Of a stretch of DNA of 64,000 bases, positions 27,184-36,187 are shown one piece after another. This stretch comes from Microbacterium sp. SORGH_AS_0969. GTDB taxonomy: Bacteria; Actinomycetota; Actinomycetes; Actinomycetales; Microbacteriaceae. Position numbers and translations under genes: made by a program. The notes under the pieces are model-generated. The model saw only the letters and a list, made by a program, of their open reading frames with translations, made no database searches and was not told the origin of the DNA. Every line of letters begins with the position of its first letter. The stretch's first letter is position 1. The stretch covers positions 930,001-994,000 of the forward strand of contig NZ_JAUTAG010000001.1 of NCBI RefSeq assembly GCF_030818255.1, given 5' to 3'.

Positions 27184-28145
27184 CACGCATCCTTTCGACG
27201 CAGCAGCAGGAAGATGAGGCCCACCGCGACGAGGCACTCCACCACGATGAAGACCGAGATGGCGCTGGCGTAGCCGTAGTCGGTGTGGACGAAGGCCGTC
27301 TTGTACATGTACGTGGTCAGCAGTTCGGACGACTGCCCCGGCCCGCCGTTGGTGAGCAGATAGGGGATGTCGAAGCCGCGGAGCGCGAAGGTCGTGGCCA
27401 TGACCGTCGTCGTGATCCACACGGGGCGGATGTAGGGGAACCGGATGCGCCAGAACGTCTGCCACCACGACGCGCCGTCCAGCCGCGCGGCCTCCTCGAG
27501 CTCTTTCGGCACGGCCAGGAGAGCCGCGTAGATGATGAGCATGTACAGACCGGTGAAGCGCCACCCCTCGGGGATCGACACCGCCGCCAGCACCGTCTGC
27601 ACGTTCGAGAGCCAGGCCGTCTGGAGCCCCTCGAGTCCCACCCACGCCAGCAGCTGATTCAGCAGGCCGACGGGTTCGAGCGAGTAGATACGGACGAAGA
27701 GGAACGCGATCGCCACGGTGGAGATGACCGCCGGCAGCAGATAGAGCGTCTTGACCAGCTCGCGGGCCCGCGGAAGCGCGGTGAGGAGTCCCGCGACTGC
27801 CAGGGCTCCACCCAGTTGGAGGACCAGGCAGATCGCGAGGTAGCCGAGGGCGTTGCCGAAGGCCGTCCAGAACACGTCGTCGCGCGTGAACATCTTGATG
27901 TAGTTGTCGAGGCCGACGAACTGCAGGGCGGTGATGCCATCCCACTCGAACAAGCTCAGGATGAGGGACTGCACGATGGGCAGCAGGACCGCAGCGCCAT
28001 AGAGCAGCAAAGGCGGGACGAGGAAGACGGCGACGGCCAAGCCCGAGCGCCGCGGCAGCATCGAGGTGCTGAGCGGACGCCGACGCGGGGAGGGCCGGCC
28101 GGCCCCGGTCACCCGGGGCCGGCGCGGAGCGAGCGTGTCAGCCAC
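27183..28145 (-). CDS. ABC sugar permease (MalF-like), fructan-type operon
   Basis: A 320-residue permease with a basic N-terminus, about six membrane segments and the EAA loop ELEEAARLDGASWWQTFW. It starts with GTG at 28145, overlapping the binding-protein gene by 8 bp, so it is translationally coupled to it. It partners the MalG-like permease downstream. Confidence 0.88.
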   Translation of the reverse strand: MADTLAPRRPRVTGAGRPSPRRRPLSTSMLPRRSGLAVAVFLVPPLLLYGAAVLLPIVQSLILSLFEWDGITALQFVGLDNYIKMFTRDDVFWTAFGNALGYLAICLVLQLGGALAVAGLLTALPRARELVKTLYLLPAVISTVAIAFLFVRIYSLEPVGLLNQLLAWVGLEGLQTAWLSNVQTVLAAVSIPEGWRFTGLYMLIIYAALLAVPKELEEAARLDGASWWQTFWRIRFPYIRPVWITTTVMATTFALRGFDIPYLLTNGGPGQSSELLTTYMYKTAFVHTDYGYASAISVFIVVECLVAVGLIFLLLRRKDA

Positions 28146-29481
28146 CGACGTTCTCCGTCAGGGCGGCATCCATCGTGCTGATGAACTCGTCGGGCGTGAT
28201 GTCGCCCTGGACCAGGAGGGTCAGCTCCTGCTGAAGGCGAGTGTTCGTCGCCGGGTCGAGCTGCGTGTCCCACGGCATCGCGATCTTCGTGCCGACGTCG
28301 CCGGCCTGCTCGATCGCCCGCGTGTACAGCGGAGTGGCATCCGCGGGAATCGTCGTCTCGACGCCGGTCGTCGGCGACAGGGCACCGGAGGCGGCGACCT
28401 CGGCGGGGTAGCGCTCGAGGGCGAAGTGCAAGAAGTCGCGCACGAGCGGGTCGTACGTGGCGGAGTTGACCGCCATGCCGATGCCGGAGGGAGTCACGTA
28501 CTCGTTGTCGGCTGTCACCGATCCCGGGATCGTCGGGAGAGTGAAGTAGTCGACGTTGTCACGGACGCCCGCGTCGAGCTTGTCGGTGGCGAGGTTGGCC
28601 AGCTCCCACGTGCCGATGTTGTACACCGCGGCCTTGCCCGAGGTGAACTGCGCTTGCGCGTCGGCGTAGCCGGTGGCCGAGAAGCCCTCCTGGAAGCAGC
28701 CGGCCTTGCCGAGTCCGGACAGCCACTCGGCGGCGGCGCGTCCGGGAGCGTCGGAGAACTTCGCCTCACCCGTCTTGAGCTTCTGCACGTATTCGGGTCC
28801 CGCCTGACGGAACGGGTAGTACGCCATGTACCTCTCGAGCGGCCATCCGTCGGCTCCGTCGAGAGCGATGGGCGTGATACCCTTGGCGCGCAGCGCCTCG
28901 CACATCGGGGCGAAGTCGTCGAGGGTGGCGGGAACCGACACCCCCGCCTGGGCGAGGAGGTCCTTGTTGTACCAGAAGAACTCCAGTTGGAACTCGAACG
29001 GCACCATGTACAGCGAGCCGTCGTCGAAGCGCTGGTAGTTCAGGGCCGCTTCGCGGTACTCGTCGGACAGACCGAGATCCTTCAGCAGCAGGTCGACGTC
29101 GACCATGCGGCCCTGCTGCGCGAGCTTCTGCGCGAAGGGGGTGGCGTCCGTGTCGAAGAGCTCGGGGAGCTTGTTCGCCGCCGCGAGCGTTTCGTACTTC
29201 TGGATGTAGCTGGGCCGGTCGGGCGTCGTGATGAGGTTCAACGAGAAGCCGGGGTGATCGGCGGCGTACTCATCGGCGATCTTCTGCATCACGGTGATGA
29301 CGCCGCCGTCGGCGGGACGAGACAGCAGCCACGAGATCTCGCGGGGTTTCACCTCTCCTTCGGGGTTGACGTCGGTGGGGTCTCCGCCGCCGCCGGTACC
29401 GGCGCAGCCGGACAGGACGATCGCGGTGGCGGCGACGAGGGCGGCCCAGGAGGCCGGGCGCAGAGAGCGGGGGTGGACCAT
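28138..29481 (-). CDS. ABC sugar-binding lipoprotein, fructan-type operon
   Basis: A 447-residue solute-binding protein with lipobox IVLSGC and a glycine-rich linker. Family-1 features include ADEYAADHPGFSLNL, FEFQLEFFWYNKDLL and SGKAAVYNIGTWEL. The ATG at 29481 was chosen over an upstream in-frame start because of the adjacent GGAG and because it directly begins the signal peptide. It captures the sugar for the two downstream permeases. Confidence 0.9.
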   Translation of the reverse strand: MVHPRSLRPASWAALVAATAIVLSGCAGTGGGGDPTDVNPEGEVKPREISWLLSRPADGGVITVMQKIADEYAADHPGFSLNLITTPDRPSYIQKYETLAAANKLPELFDTDATPFAQKLAQQGRMVDVDLLLKDLGLSDEYREAALNYQRFDDGSLYMVPFEFQLEFFWYNKDLLAQAGVSVPATLDDFAPMCEALRAKGITPIALDGADGWPLERYMAYYPFRQAGPEYVQKLKTGEAKFSDAPGRAAAEWLSGLGKAGCFQEGFSATGYADAQAQFTSGKAAVYNIGTWELANLATDKLDAGVRDNVDYFTLPTIPGSVTADNEYVTPSGIGMAVNSATYDPLVRDFLHFALERYPAEVAASGALSPTTGVETTIPADATPLYTRAIEQAGDVGTKIAMPWDTQLDPATNTRLQQELTLLVQGDITPDEFISTMDAALTENVGG

Positions 29482-29530
29482 GTGAATCTCCGTTGATATG
29501 TGTGGTTCGGGCAGGAAAGGGTGGTGCGGG

Positions 29531-30997
29531 TCAGGAGGAGGCGACGAGGGCGTCGTCAAGCGACGCGACCGCCGCGGCGGCGGACGCCCCGGTGATCTCC
29601 AGCGAGAGCACCGTCACGGTGCCCTCGCCGACGAAGACGCCCACGTGGCCGTCGGTGCGGTCATAGAGCCTGGTGCTCAGCGTCACGGCCCCATCGACGG
29701 TGGCCACGCACAGGTCACCGTCGACGACGACCTCGAGCCGGTGCGGTCCGGGTGCGAGTGTCACGGGGCGCTCGAGCTCGACGACGTGGGGGACGTCGCC
29801 CGAGATCTGCCACTGTTCCCCGCCCGTGCGGCGGCGGGGCCAGCGGTCGAAGACGAGGCGGTTCCGTCGTGGCTCGAGGCGCAGGACGTACGCCTCGTCG
29901 CCGTCCGCGCTCGCGCGCAGCAGCAGACCGCACTCGGTCGTGTCGGGGGCGATGTCGACGACGGCATCGACGCGGAAGGCCGAGGGGAGGACTGTCGGTA
30001 CGAGCAGCTCGGCGTAGCCGTCGGGGGCAGACAGGACGGTTCCGGATGCCGTCGACCCGAGGCGCTCGTGGAAGCCCTCGGAGAGTTCACGCGGCCGATG
30101 GAACCGCAGCGAGCCGTCGGCGTTCTGTTCTGCCTCGAGGACCGAGAGGGTACCGGCCCACTGCCAGGGGCCATCGTCGGTGCCTCCCTCGCGGGAGGAG
30201 ATCCAGCCGAAGAAGAACCGGCGTCCGTCGCGGGCGGCGGACTTGGCGGCGTAGTACGCGCGCCCGTCGATCGTGTCGTTCTCGGGCACCTGCCACGGCC
30301 CGTGCAGACTCCGCGACAGCCGATAGCGGGTGGTGAAGGACTCGCTGAACTCGGAGTACACCAGGTACCACCAGCCGTTCCACTCGAAGACCTCGGGGCA
30401 CTCGTGAGCGATGTATCGCCGCGGGTCCCAGAATGGCTCGACGGGCTCCCACGACTCCAGGTCGCGCGACACGCACTGCGCGATGACTCCGCGTCGGCGG
30501 ATCGGACCGTCGATGTGACGCGCGGTGATGAGCATGCGCCAGAGCCCGGCCTCCTCATCGCGGAAGACGAACGGATCCCGCCAGTCGGCCGTCTCATAGC
30601 CCGCGGTCGCCCCGAACGTGTGCTCCGGGTGCCGGATCCACGTACGCATTCCGTCGACGCTCGTCGCGTGCAGGACCACCTGGAGGGGCAGACCATCGGC
30701 ACCGAGCTTGTCGGGATTCTGACCGGTGTAGAACACGTGATGGATGCCGTCCGCCTCGATGATGCTGCCCGTGTAGACGTTGAAGTCATCGGCGTGCGGA
30801 CCCCCGGATGCCAGGGCCCATCCGGTCTCGGTGAACGTGGTCACATCATCGGTCACGACGTGGTGCCACGGCATCCCGATCTTGGGTGTCTGTCGGGTCT
30901 CGTGCAGGTAGAAGAGGTGCAGTCGACCGTCCTCCTCGAAGGGGATGACGTCGCCGACCCAGGCGTCGTGCGGTTGGTAGAACCCTCGTCGGTTCAC
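29531..30997 (-). CDS. GH32-like glycoside hydrolase, atypical nucleophile motif
   Basis: About 488 residues, first gene of the operon. It keeps the later GH32 motifs, DWRDPFVFRD and HECPEVF, and a C-terminal beta-sandwich, but the N-terminal block is YQPHDAWVGD in place of WMNDPNG. The Asp of HDAWVGD may act as nucleophile. No signal peptide is seen. The GTG at 30997 has GAGGAG 7 nt upstream; an earlier in-frame GTG at 31024 lacks this. It may have a different linkage preference from the GH32 enzyme at the operon end, or transfer rather than hydrolyse fructosyl groups. Confidence 0.8.
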   Translation of the reverse strand: MNRRGFYQPHDAWVGDVIPFEEDGRLHLFYLHETRQTPKIGMPWHHVVTDDVTTFTETGWALASGGPHADDFNVYTGSIIEADGIHHVFYTGQNPDKLGADGLPLQVVLHATSVDGMRTWIRHPEHTFGATAGYETADWRDPFVFRDEEAGLWRMLITARHIDGPIRRRGVIAQCVSRDLESWEPVEPFWDPRRYIAHECPEVFEWNGWWYLVYSEFSESFTTRYRLSRSLHGPWQVPENDTIDGRAYYAAKSAARDGRRFFFGWISSREGGTDDGPWQWAGTLSVLEAEQNADGSLRFHRPRELSEGFHERLGSTASGTVLSAPDGYAELLVPTVLPSAFRVDAVVDIAPDTTECGLLLRASADGDEAYVLRLEPRRNRLVFDRWPRRRTGGEQWQISGDVPHVVELERPVTLAPGPHRLEVVVDGDLCVATVDGAVTLSTRLYDRTDGHVGVFVGEGTVTVLSLEITGASAAAAVASLDDALVASS

Positions 30998-31035
30998 GTG
31001 GTCACTCCTCGTCGAGATCGGCACCGATGCAGGTG

Positions 31036-31092
31036 GTTAATCGGTTACGCAGACCGTAGCAAGGGTCGTCGAGGTTGGTCAAGCGGTTAATC
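31036..31092. promoter_or_regulatory. two LacI-type operators upstream of the fructan-type operon
   Basis: GTTAATCGGTTAC (31036-31048) and GGTCAAGCGGTTAATC (31077-31092) fit a TTAAnCGnTTAA-type palindrome with a central CG, typical of LacI-family sites. They flank the likely promoter of the first gene. The LacI protein encoded in the operon is the candidate ligand. Confidence 0.6.
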
Positions 31093-31128
31093 ACAGTGAT
31101 TCGTGGCACCGCACGAGAGCCGAGAACG

Positions 31129-31698
31129 TCAGCAGGTGTCGCAGTCCACGCCCGACCAGAGGTCGCCGCATTCGACGAGGGCGGCCTCCTGCGCGATCAG
31201 GTACGGTCTCGCGCCGACATCGCCCCGCACCGAGGCCGACACCGCCGCCCAGTGCGCCCGCCCCAGCAGCACCGGATGCCCGGGGACGCCGTCGTAGACG
31301 GCCTGCGCGAGCGCGTCGCCGTCGGAGCGGCGGACGACTCGCGACACCGCCGCCGGCACCAGGTCGGGGGTGTCGACGGGGATGACGACGGCGGCCAGCG
31401 CCGACCCCGACTCCAGCGACGCGAGACCCGCCCGCAACGACGCCGCCGCTCCCGAGACCCAGTCGGCGACCCGCACGATCGCGACCCCGTCGGGCACGAG
31501 CGTGGCGGCTTCGTCGGCCCCGGCTCCGAGCGCGACGGTGACGTCGCGGCATCCGCCCTCTCTCAGCGCGCGGACGGCGAGAGCGAGCCACGGCGTCCCC
31601 GCGGGGGTGCGGGCGAGGGCCTTCGGACCACCGAAACGCCGACCCGCACCCGCGGCCAGGACGAGCCCCGAGACGGCGACAGGAGGCGCGGCGGGCAT
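31129..31698 (-). CDS. MobA-like nucleotidyltransferase (molybdenum cofactor)
   Basis: A 189-residue NTP transferase. GLVLAAGAGRRFGGPKAL is the nucleotide-binding loop and VIPVDTPDLVP the metal-binding site; the PGHPVLLG block is typical of the MocA/MobA-like group that makes cytidylated or guanylated molybdenum cofactor. It diverges from an xdhC-like gene across 51 bp, which supports a role in maturing a molybdenum hydroxylase. No such hydroxylase is in the window. ATG at 31698; an in-frame GTG is two codons earlier. Confidence 0.8.
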   Translation of the reverse strand: MPAAPPVAVSGLVLAAGAGRRFGGPKALARTPAGTPWLALAVRALREGGCRDVTVALGAGADEAATLVPDGVAIVRVADWVSGAAASLRAGLASLESGSALAAVVIPVDTPDLVPAAVSRVVRRSDGDALAQAVYDGVPGHPVLLGRAHWAAVSASVRGDVGARPYLIAQEAALVECGDLWSGVDCDTC

Positions 31699-31710
31699 GG
31701 TCACGACAGC

Positions 31711-31726
31711 GTAGCGTGCGCGAAAC
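31711..31726. promoter_or_regulatory. possible GlnR-like box in the mobA/xdhC divergent promoter
   Basis: GTAGC, six bases, GAAAC. It differs at one base from GTnAC-N6-GAAAC. Nitrogen control of purine or heterocycle oxidation genes would be plausible. Confidence 0.3.
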
Positions 31727-31749
31727 ACGCCCCGACTACCGTCGCGTCC

Positions 31750-32716
31750 ATGCTCGATCTGGCCGCCGACCTGCTGCCGCTGCTCGACGCGGACGTGCCC
31801 GTCGCCGCGGTCACGGTCACCGCGGTCGTGCGCAGCGCGCCGCGCGGAGTGGGTGCCACGCTCGCCGTCACGCGGGACGCGCGGGTGATCGGGTCGATCT
31901 CGGGCGGCTGCGTCGAGAACGACGCCGTGATGCTCGGCCTCGACGCGCTGCGCACGGGAGAGGTGCGTCGCGCACGCTTCGGGTTCTCGGACGACGACGG
32001 CGTCACGCCCATCGCCGCGGGACTCGCGTGCGGCGGGGCCGTCGACGTCGTGGCCTACCCGGTCGATGGTGCCGCGGCGCGGGCGGCGTTGGGGGACGCC
32101 CGCGCCGGCCGGGAGGCGACGCTGCGCCTCGACCTCGACGGCGAGCCGCTCGAGCTGCACCGACCCGCCCTCCCGCGGTTGATCGTGCTGGGCGCGGGTG
32201 AGCACGCCGCCGCCCTGTGCCGGCTCGGAGCGGCCGCGGGCTTCGCCGTGACGGTGTGCGACGACTGGGCGCTTCTGGTCACGCGCGAACGGTTCCCGGA
32301 TGCCGCCGAACTCGTCGTCGCGGCTCCGCACGAGTACCTCGAGAACCTCGACTCCCCCGACGCCCGCACCGCCGTGTGCGTGCTGACGCACGACGAGCGG
32401 CTCGACGTCCCGGCCCTGCGCACCGCCCTGCGGATGCCCGTCGGCTTCGTCGGCGCGATGGGCGCACGGGCCACGGTCGCGCGTCGCGCGATGCTCCTCC
32501 GCTCCGCCGGGGGTCACGGATGCCGAGCTCTCACGCCTGCACTCCCCCCTCGGCCTCGACCTCGGCGGCGCCACGCCGGAAGAGACGGCACTGTCGGTGA
32601 TCGCCGAGATCGTGGCATCCCGGAACTCCGCCAGCGCGCGGCCGCTCCGCGACGGACACGGCTCCGTGCGACGCCGAGACGCCTCGTCGGACTCGTGCGC
32701 GGTGAGGAGCGCGTGA
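31750..32716 (+). pseudogene. xdhC: XdhC-like molybdenum insertion protein, frameshifted
   Basis: XdhC/CoxI proteins insert or sulfurate the molybdenum cofactor of xanthine dehydrogenase-type enzymes. The N-terminal block SAPRGVGATLAVTRD and ISGGCVEND is intact, as is the Rossmann part (LIVLGAGEHAAAL, GFVGAMGAR). After LLRSAG the frame is lost: with one G fewer in the GGGGG at 32509-32513, translation would continue VTDAELSRLHSPLGLDLGG and end at TGA 32714-32716, overlapping the next start by GTGA. As sequenced, the frame instead runs into the amidohydrolase gene. A sequencing error or a recent mutation are both possible. Confidence 0.75.
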
Positions 32717-34011
32717 GCGCTCTGGTCGTGCGCGGCGCGGTCGCGGTGGTCGACGGCGTCGGCGGAGTGCACACGGGAGATGTCGTCAGCGTCGACGGAG
32801 TGATCGTCGACGGCGCCGCCCCCGAGGGAGCGACGATCGTGGACGCCACGGGGTGCGTGGTCACGGCGGGTCTCGTGAACGCCCACCACCATCTGCTGCA
32901 GACCGCGTTCCGGACGCTTCCCGGCACCCGCGGCATCCCGATGAGGGAGTGGCTGCCGGCGATGGCGGCGGCCTACACCGCCGCGGGAGTGGACCCCGAG
33001 CTGACCGGGCTCGCGGCGCGCGCCGGTCTCGCCGAAGCCCTGCTGAGCGGCGTCACCACGGTCGCCGACCACCACCTCACCTGGCCGAGCGGCGCCGACA
33101 CCGTCGGCATGGCGCGGGCCGCGGCCGAGGCCGCAGCCGGGCTCGGGGCACGCCTCGTGTTCGTGCGGGGAGCCGCGCGCGACGATCCGCAAGAGGCCGC
33201 GACCTCGGCCGATGCGATCGTGCGGGCGCTGGTCCCGGATGCCCCGGGCGGTGTTTCCGCCGACGGGATGCTGCAGGTCGCCGTGGGACCCGCCGGCGTG
33301 CACAGCGACCCGCGAGAGACCTTCGCGCTGCTCGGCGAGGTCGCCCGCGAGCACGGGCTGCGCCGACGCACGCAGGCCAACGAGGTCGTCGACGTCGAGA
33401 TCGCGCTGGATCGCTACGGCGCGCGTCCGCTCGACCTCCTCGAGGAGTGGGGCTGGCTCGCCCCCGACGTCACCCTCGCCCACCTGTGCGACGTCACCGA
33501 TGACGAGATCGCCCGGGTCGCGGCATCCGGGGCCTCCGCGACGCACGCGCCGGGCTGCGACGTGCCGATGGGCTGGGGCGTCGCTCCCGTGCGCCGCCTG
33601 CTCGACGCCGGCATCGCCGTGGGGCTCGGGACGAGCGGCGGAGGCAGCAACGACGCGGGGCACCTGCTCGCGGACGCGCGCCTGGCGATGCAGGTGTCAG
33701 CTCTCGTGGGGCCGCAGCTGCCGGCATCCGAGGTCCTCTCGCTCGCGACGAGCGGATCGGCGGACGGACTGGGGCGGCCCGAGCTGGGCCGGCTGACCAC
33801 CGGGGCCGCCGCAGACCTCTGCCTGTGGGATGTGTCGGGCGTCGCGGATGCCGGCGTCGCCGACCCCGTGGCCGGGCTCCTGTGGGCGTCACCTGGACGG
33901 CGGCCGCGCACGGTCGTCGTGGGCGGACGCCTCCTCGTCGACGAGGGGCGCCTGCTGACCGCCGACGAGGACGAGGTCGTCGCGCGACTGTTCGAGAGGG
34001 TGGGACGATGA
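32713..34011 (+). CDS. amidohydrolase of the 8-oxoguanine deaminase/TrzN group, altered active site
   Basis: A 432-residue protein. LVNAHHHLLQTAFRTLPG carries the first metal-binding HxH, and LAHLCDV the third-site histidine. The usual HTHLAE is RTQANE here and the usual VDGSASND is TSGGGSND, so a conserved histidine and the catalytic aspartate are missing. It may be inactive as a classical deaminase or use another chemistry. GTG at 32713 with GAGGAG nearby. Because of the xdhC frameshift, the upstream frame also reads into this gene. Confidence 0.75.
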   Translation: MSALVVRGAVAVVDGVGGVHTGDVVSVDGVIVDGAAPEGATIVDATGCVVTAGLVNAHHHLLQTAFRTLPGTRGIPMREWLPAMAAAYTAAGVDPELTGLAARAGLAEALLSGVTTVADHHLTWPSGADTVGMARAAAEAAAGLGARLVFVRGAARDDPQEAATSADAIVRALVPDAPGGVSADGMLQVAVGPAGVHSDPRETFALLGEVAREHGLRRRTQANEVVDVEIALDRYGARPLDLLEEWGWLAPDVTLAHLCDVTDDEIARVAASGASATHAPGCDVPMGWGVAPVRRLLDAGIAVGLGTSGGGSNDAGHLLADARLAMQVSALVGPQLPASEVLSLATSGSADGLGRPELGRLTTGAAADLCLWDVSGVADAGVADPVAGLLWASPGRRPRTVVVGGRLLVDEGRLLTADEDEVVARLFERVGR

Positions 34012-34649
34012 CGACCATGGCTCCTGCGACGTCGGTCGACGACTCCCCCACCGGCGACGAGAGGCTCGGGGCCCGGGTCCGCGGGCTGCGCAAGGCGCGC
34101 GGGCTCACCCTCACGCAGCTGGCCGAGGCCGCCGCACTGTCGCACCCCTTCCTCAGCCAGCTCGAACGCGGACTCGCGCGGCCCAGCATGGCCAGCCTCG
34201 AACGACTCGCGCGGGCGCTGGGAACGAGCCGCGTCGAGCTGATCGCGGCCTCCGAGCCGCGCCGTGCCGACGCCGATGCGGAGCCGTCGTTCGTACTCGC
34301 CGACGAGGGCGCGATCGGGCCGTACGCCGAGGGCACGGCGCGCCTGCTCGCGGACGGACCGCGCCGATTCGAGCCGCTGGAGTTCTCGGGGTCGAACGCC
34401 GCCCCGGGCGACCACTACATCCACGAGGAAGACGAGTTCCTCACCGTGCTCGAGGGCACGATCGTGATCTCGTTCGGGCCGTTCGGCGAGCGGCGCCTGT
34501 CGGTGGGCGACTCGGTCTACTGCCGCTCGGGCACGCCCCATCGCTGGCACTCGCCGGACGGCTCTCCGTACCGTCTGCTGATCGTGAAGGAACTCGTGCA
34601 CGGGTCGGTAGACGGAGCTGCGGACGACGGGAGCCAGGGAGACACATGA
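34008..34649 (+). CDS. XRE-family regulator with cupin domain
   Basis: A 213-residue regulator. Residues 20-75 form a helix-turn-helix (LTLTQLAEAAALSHPFLSQ, RPSMASLERLARALG); the C-terminal half is a cupin (HEEDEFLTVLEGT, GDSVYCRSGTPHRWHS). It overlaps the genes on both sides by ATGA, so it is part of the purine-like operon and may sense its substrate. Confidence 0.88.
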   Translation: MTTMAPATSVDDSPTGDERLGARVRGLRKARGLTLTQLAEAAALSHPFLSQLERGLARPSMASLERLARALGTSRVELIAASEPRRADADAEPSFVLADEGAIGPYAEGTARLLADGPRRFEPLEFSGSNAAPGDHYIHEEDEFLTVLEGTIVISFGPFGERRLSVGDSVYCRSGTPHRWHSPDGSPYRLLIVKELVHGSVDGAADDGSQGDT

Positions 34650-35593
34650 GCGGTGGAGTGACCTTCGAGGCCATCGTCCGAGAGCGACGGGAGGCCGCCG
34701 ACGGGGTGATCGTCCTCGACCTCGAGCGCGCCACCGGCACGCTCCCGCACTGGTCGCCGGGCGCGCACATCGACGTCGTGCTGCCCGGCGGCATCGAGCG
34801 GCAGTACTCGCTGTGCGGATCGCCGAGCGAGCGCGGCACGTGGCGCATCGGGGTGCTCCGCGAGCGCGAGGGCTCGGTCTGGCTGCACGAGAACGCCCAC
34901 GTGGGCGCGACGCTGCGGGTGCGCGGTCCCGCCAACCACTTCCTGTTCGCGCCCACCGCGGGCCGATCGTACGTGTTCGTCGCGGGCGGCATCGGCATCA
35001 CGCCGATCGTGCCGATGATCGAGGCCGCCGAGGCCGCGGGCGCGACCTGGACGCTTCTCTACGCGGGACGCTCACGGGGCACGATGGCCTTCGTCGACGA
35101 GCTGGTCGAGCGCTACGGCGAGCGCGTCGAGGTGTACGCGGCCGACGAGGGGCGACGTCTCGACCTCGCGGAGCGCTTCGGAACGCCGACGGCGCGGACC
35201 GTCGTCTACTCGTGCGGCCCCGCGCGCCTGCTCGAGGCCCTCGAGGACGCGATGACGGGCTGGCCGCGCGGGAGCCTGCACCTCGAGCGTTTCGAGGCGA
35301 AGGTGCTCGGCCCGCCGGTGTGGAGCGAGCCGTTCGAGGTCGACCTCATGATGTCGGGGATCACGGTGACGGTTCCGCCGGAGCGCTCGATCCTCGACGT
35401 CGTCGAGGAGGCCGGGGCCGTCGTGCCGTCGAGCTGCCGCGTCGGCACCTGCGGGACGTGCGAGGTCGCGGTGGTCGACGGCGAGGTCGAGCACCGCGAC
35501 TCCGTGCTGTCGCCGGAGGAACAGGATGCGAACCGCTCGATGATGGTGTGCGTCTCGCGGGCGGCGTGCGGGCGGATCACGCTCGAGCTCTGA
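34646..35593 (+). CDS. phthalate dioxygenase reductase-type iron-sulfur flavoprotein
   Basis: A 315-residue electron-transfer protein. RQYSLCG binds flavin, GGIGITPIVPM binds NAD(P)H, and the C-terminal plant-type 2Fe-2S domain has SSCRVGTCGTCEV plus a later MVCVS cysteine. This reductase-ferredoxin fusion normally feeds a Rieske oxygenase or demethylase. No oxygenase gene is next to it, so its partner is elsewhere or the reductase serves a molybdenum hydroxylase-like system. Overlaps the cupin regulator by ATGA. Confidence 0.88.
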   Translation: MSGGVTFEAIVRERREAADGVIVLDLERATGTLPHWSPGAHIDVVLPGGIERQYSLCGSPSERGTWRIGVLREREGSVWLHENAHVGATLRVRGPANHFLFAPTAGRSYVFVAGGIGITPIVPMIEAAEAAGATWTLLYAGRSRGTMAFVDELVERYGERVEVYAADEGRRLDLAERFGTPTARTVVYSCGPARLLEALEDAMTGWPRGSLHLERFEAKVLGPPVWSEPFEVDLMMSGITVTVPPERSILDVVEEAGAVVPSSCRVGTCGTCEVAVVDGEVEHRDSVLSPEEQDANRSMMVCVSRAACGRITLEL

Positions 35594-35613
35594 CGCGGCG
35601 TCGTGAGAACAGG

Positions 35614-35704
35614 GGATACCACGGGAACAGGGCGATCGCCGGACCGACGGCTCGTTCTCGCGGCAAGCCCTGTTCTCGCGGCACGCCCTGTTCTCGTGGC
35701 ATCC
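35614..35704. repeat. palindromic intergenic element with CCCTGTTCTCG copies
   Basis: Arms 35614-35634 and 35684-35704 match at 19 of 21 positions as inverted copies. The loop contains another copy of CCCTGTTCTCGCGG. It follows the reductase stop and may terminate transcription. Confidence 0.5.
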
Positions 35705-35752
35705 GCTCTCTCGTAACGATGCGCGCGGACCCGCCGACGACGGAGCCCGATG

Positions 35753-35928
35753 TCAGGGGCGGAACACCGCGCGGACGCAGCCGTCGCTCTTCTTCTTGAA
35801 CATGGCGTACCCCTCGGGCCCCTCGTCCAGCTGCATCACGTGGCGAGGTGCTCGGTGCGGAGCTCGTCGCGCGCCATCCGCTCAAGGAGCATCGGGATAT
35901 AGCGGTGCCCGTGCTGCTGGGCCGAGTG
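35753..35928 (-). pseudogene. 3-prime remnant of a zinc-dependent alcohol dehydrogenase
   Basis: Reading the minus strand gives HRYIPMLLERMARDELRTEHLAT, then after a 2-nt frameshift VMQLDEGPEGYAMFKKKSDGCV and a stop at 35753. This is the C-terminal end of medium-chain zinc alcohol dehydrogenases. Nothing of the catalytic or cofactor domains remains. It marks an old deletion next to the monooxygenase cluster. Confidence 0.65.
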
Positions 35929-36112
35929 CCTGCTGGCGCGTGGGGCGCTACGTTCCCGTCTCGCAGGCGCGTCCCGCCTGAGCCAAGAGCGCGGTCGACG
36001 TCGACCGGTACCCGTCTCGCTCGCCGTCGACGCGGTATCCACTTTGCGAACGGCTCCCCCCTGGTCGAACCACCGACCTATCGTTTTGCTCACATAGCGG
36101 TCTCACCACCGC

Positions 36113-36133
36113 TTGACAGCCCGATAATCGGGC
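36113..36133 (+). promoter_or_regulatory. -35-like TTGACA with adjacent inverted repeat
   Basis: TTGACA at 36113-36118 is followed at once by GCCCGA-TAA-TCGGGC (36119-36133). The repeat sits between the -35 box and any -10 about 55 bp before the monooxygenase start, a typical repressor site. The -10 is not clear. Confidence 0.45.
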
Positions 36134-36187
36134 CGGTACGCAATGACGCGGACACCTCTTCGCGTCTCGACGAGAGAGACAGGAAGC

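Noticed and set aside
31075-34011. A single 978-residue XdhC-amidohydrolase fusion protein
   Set aside because: The junction segment is arginine/proline-rich nonsense, while a one-base shift restores a normal XdhC end and a GTGA overlap. A frameshift is the simpler explanation.
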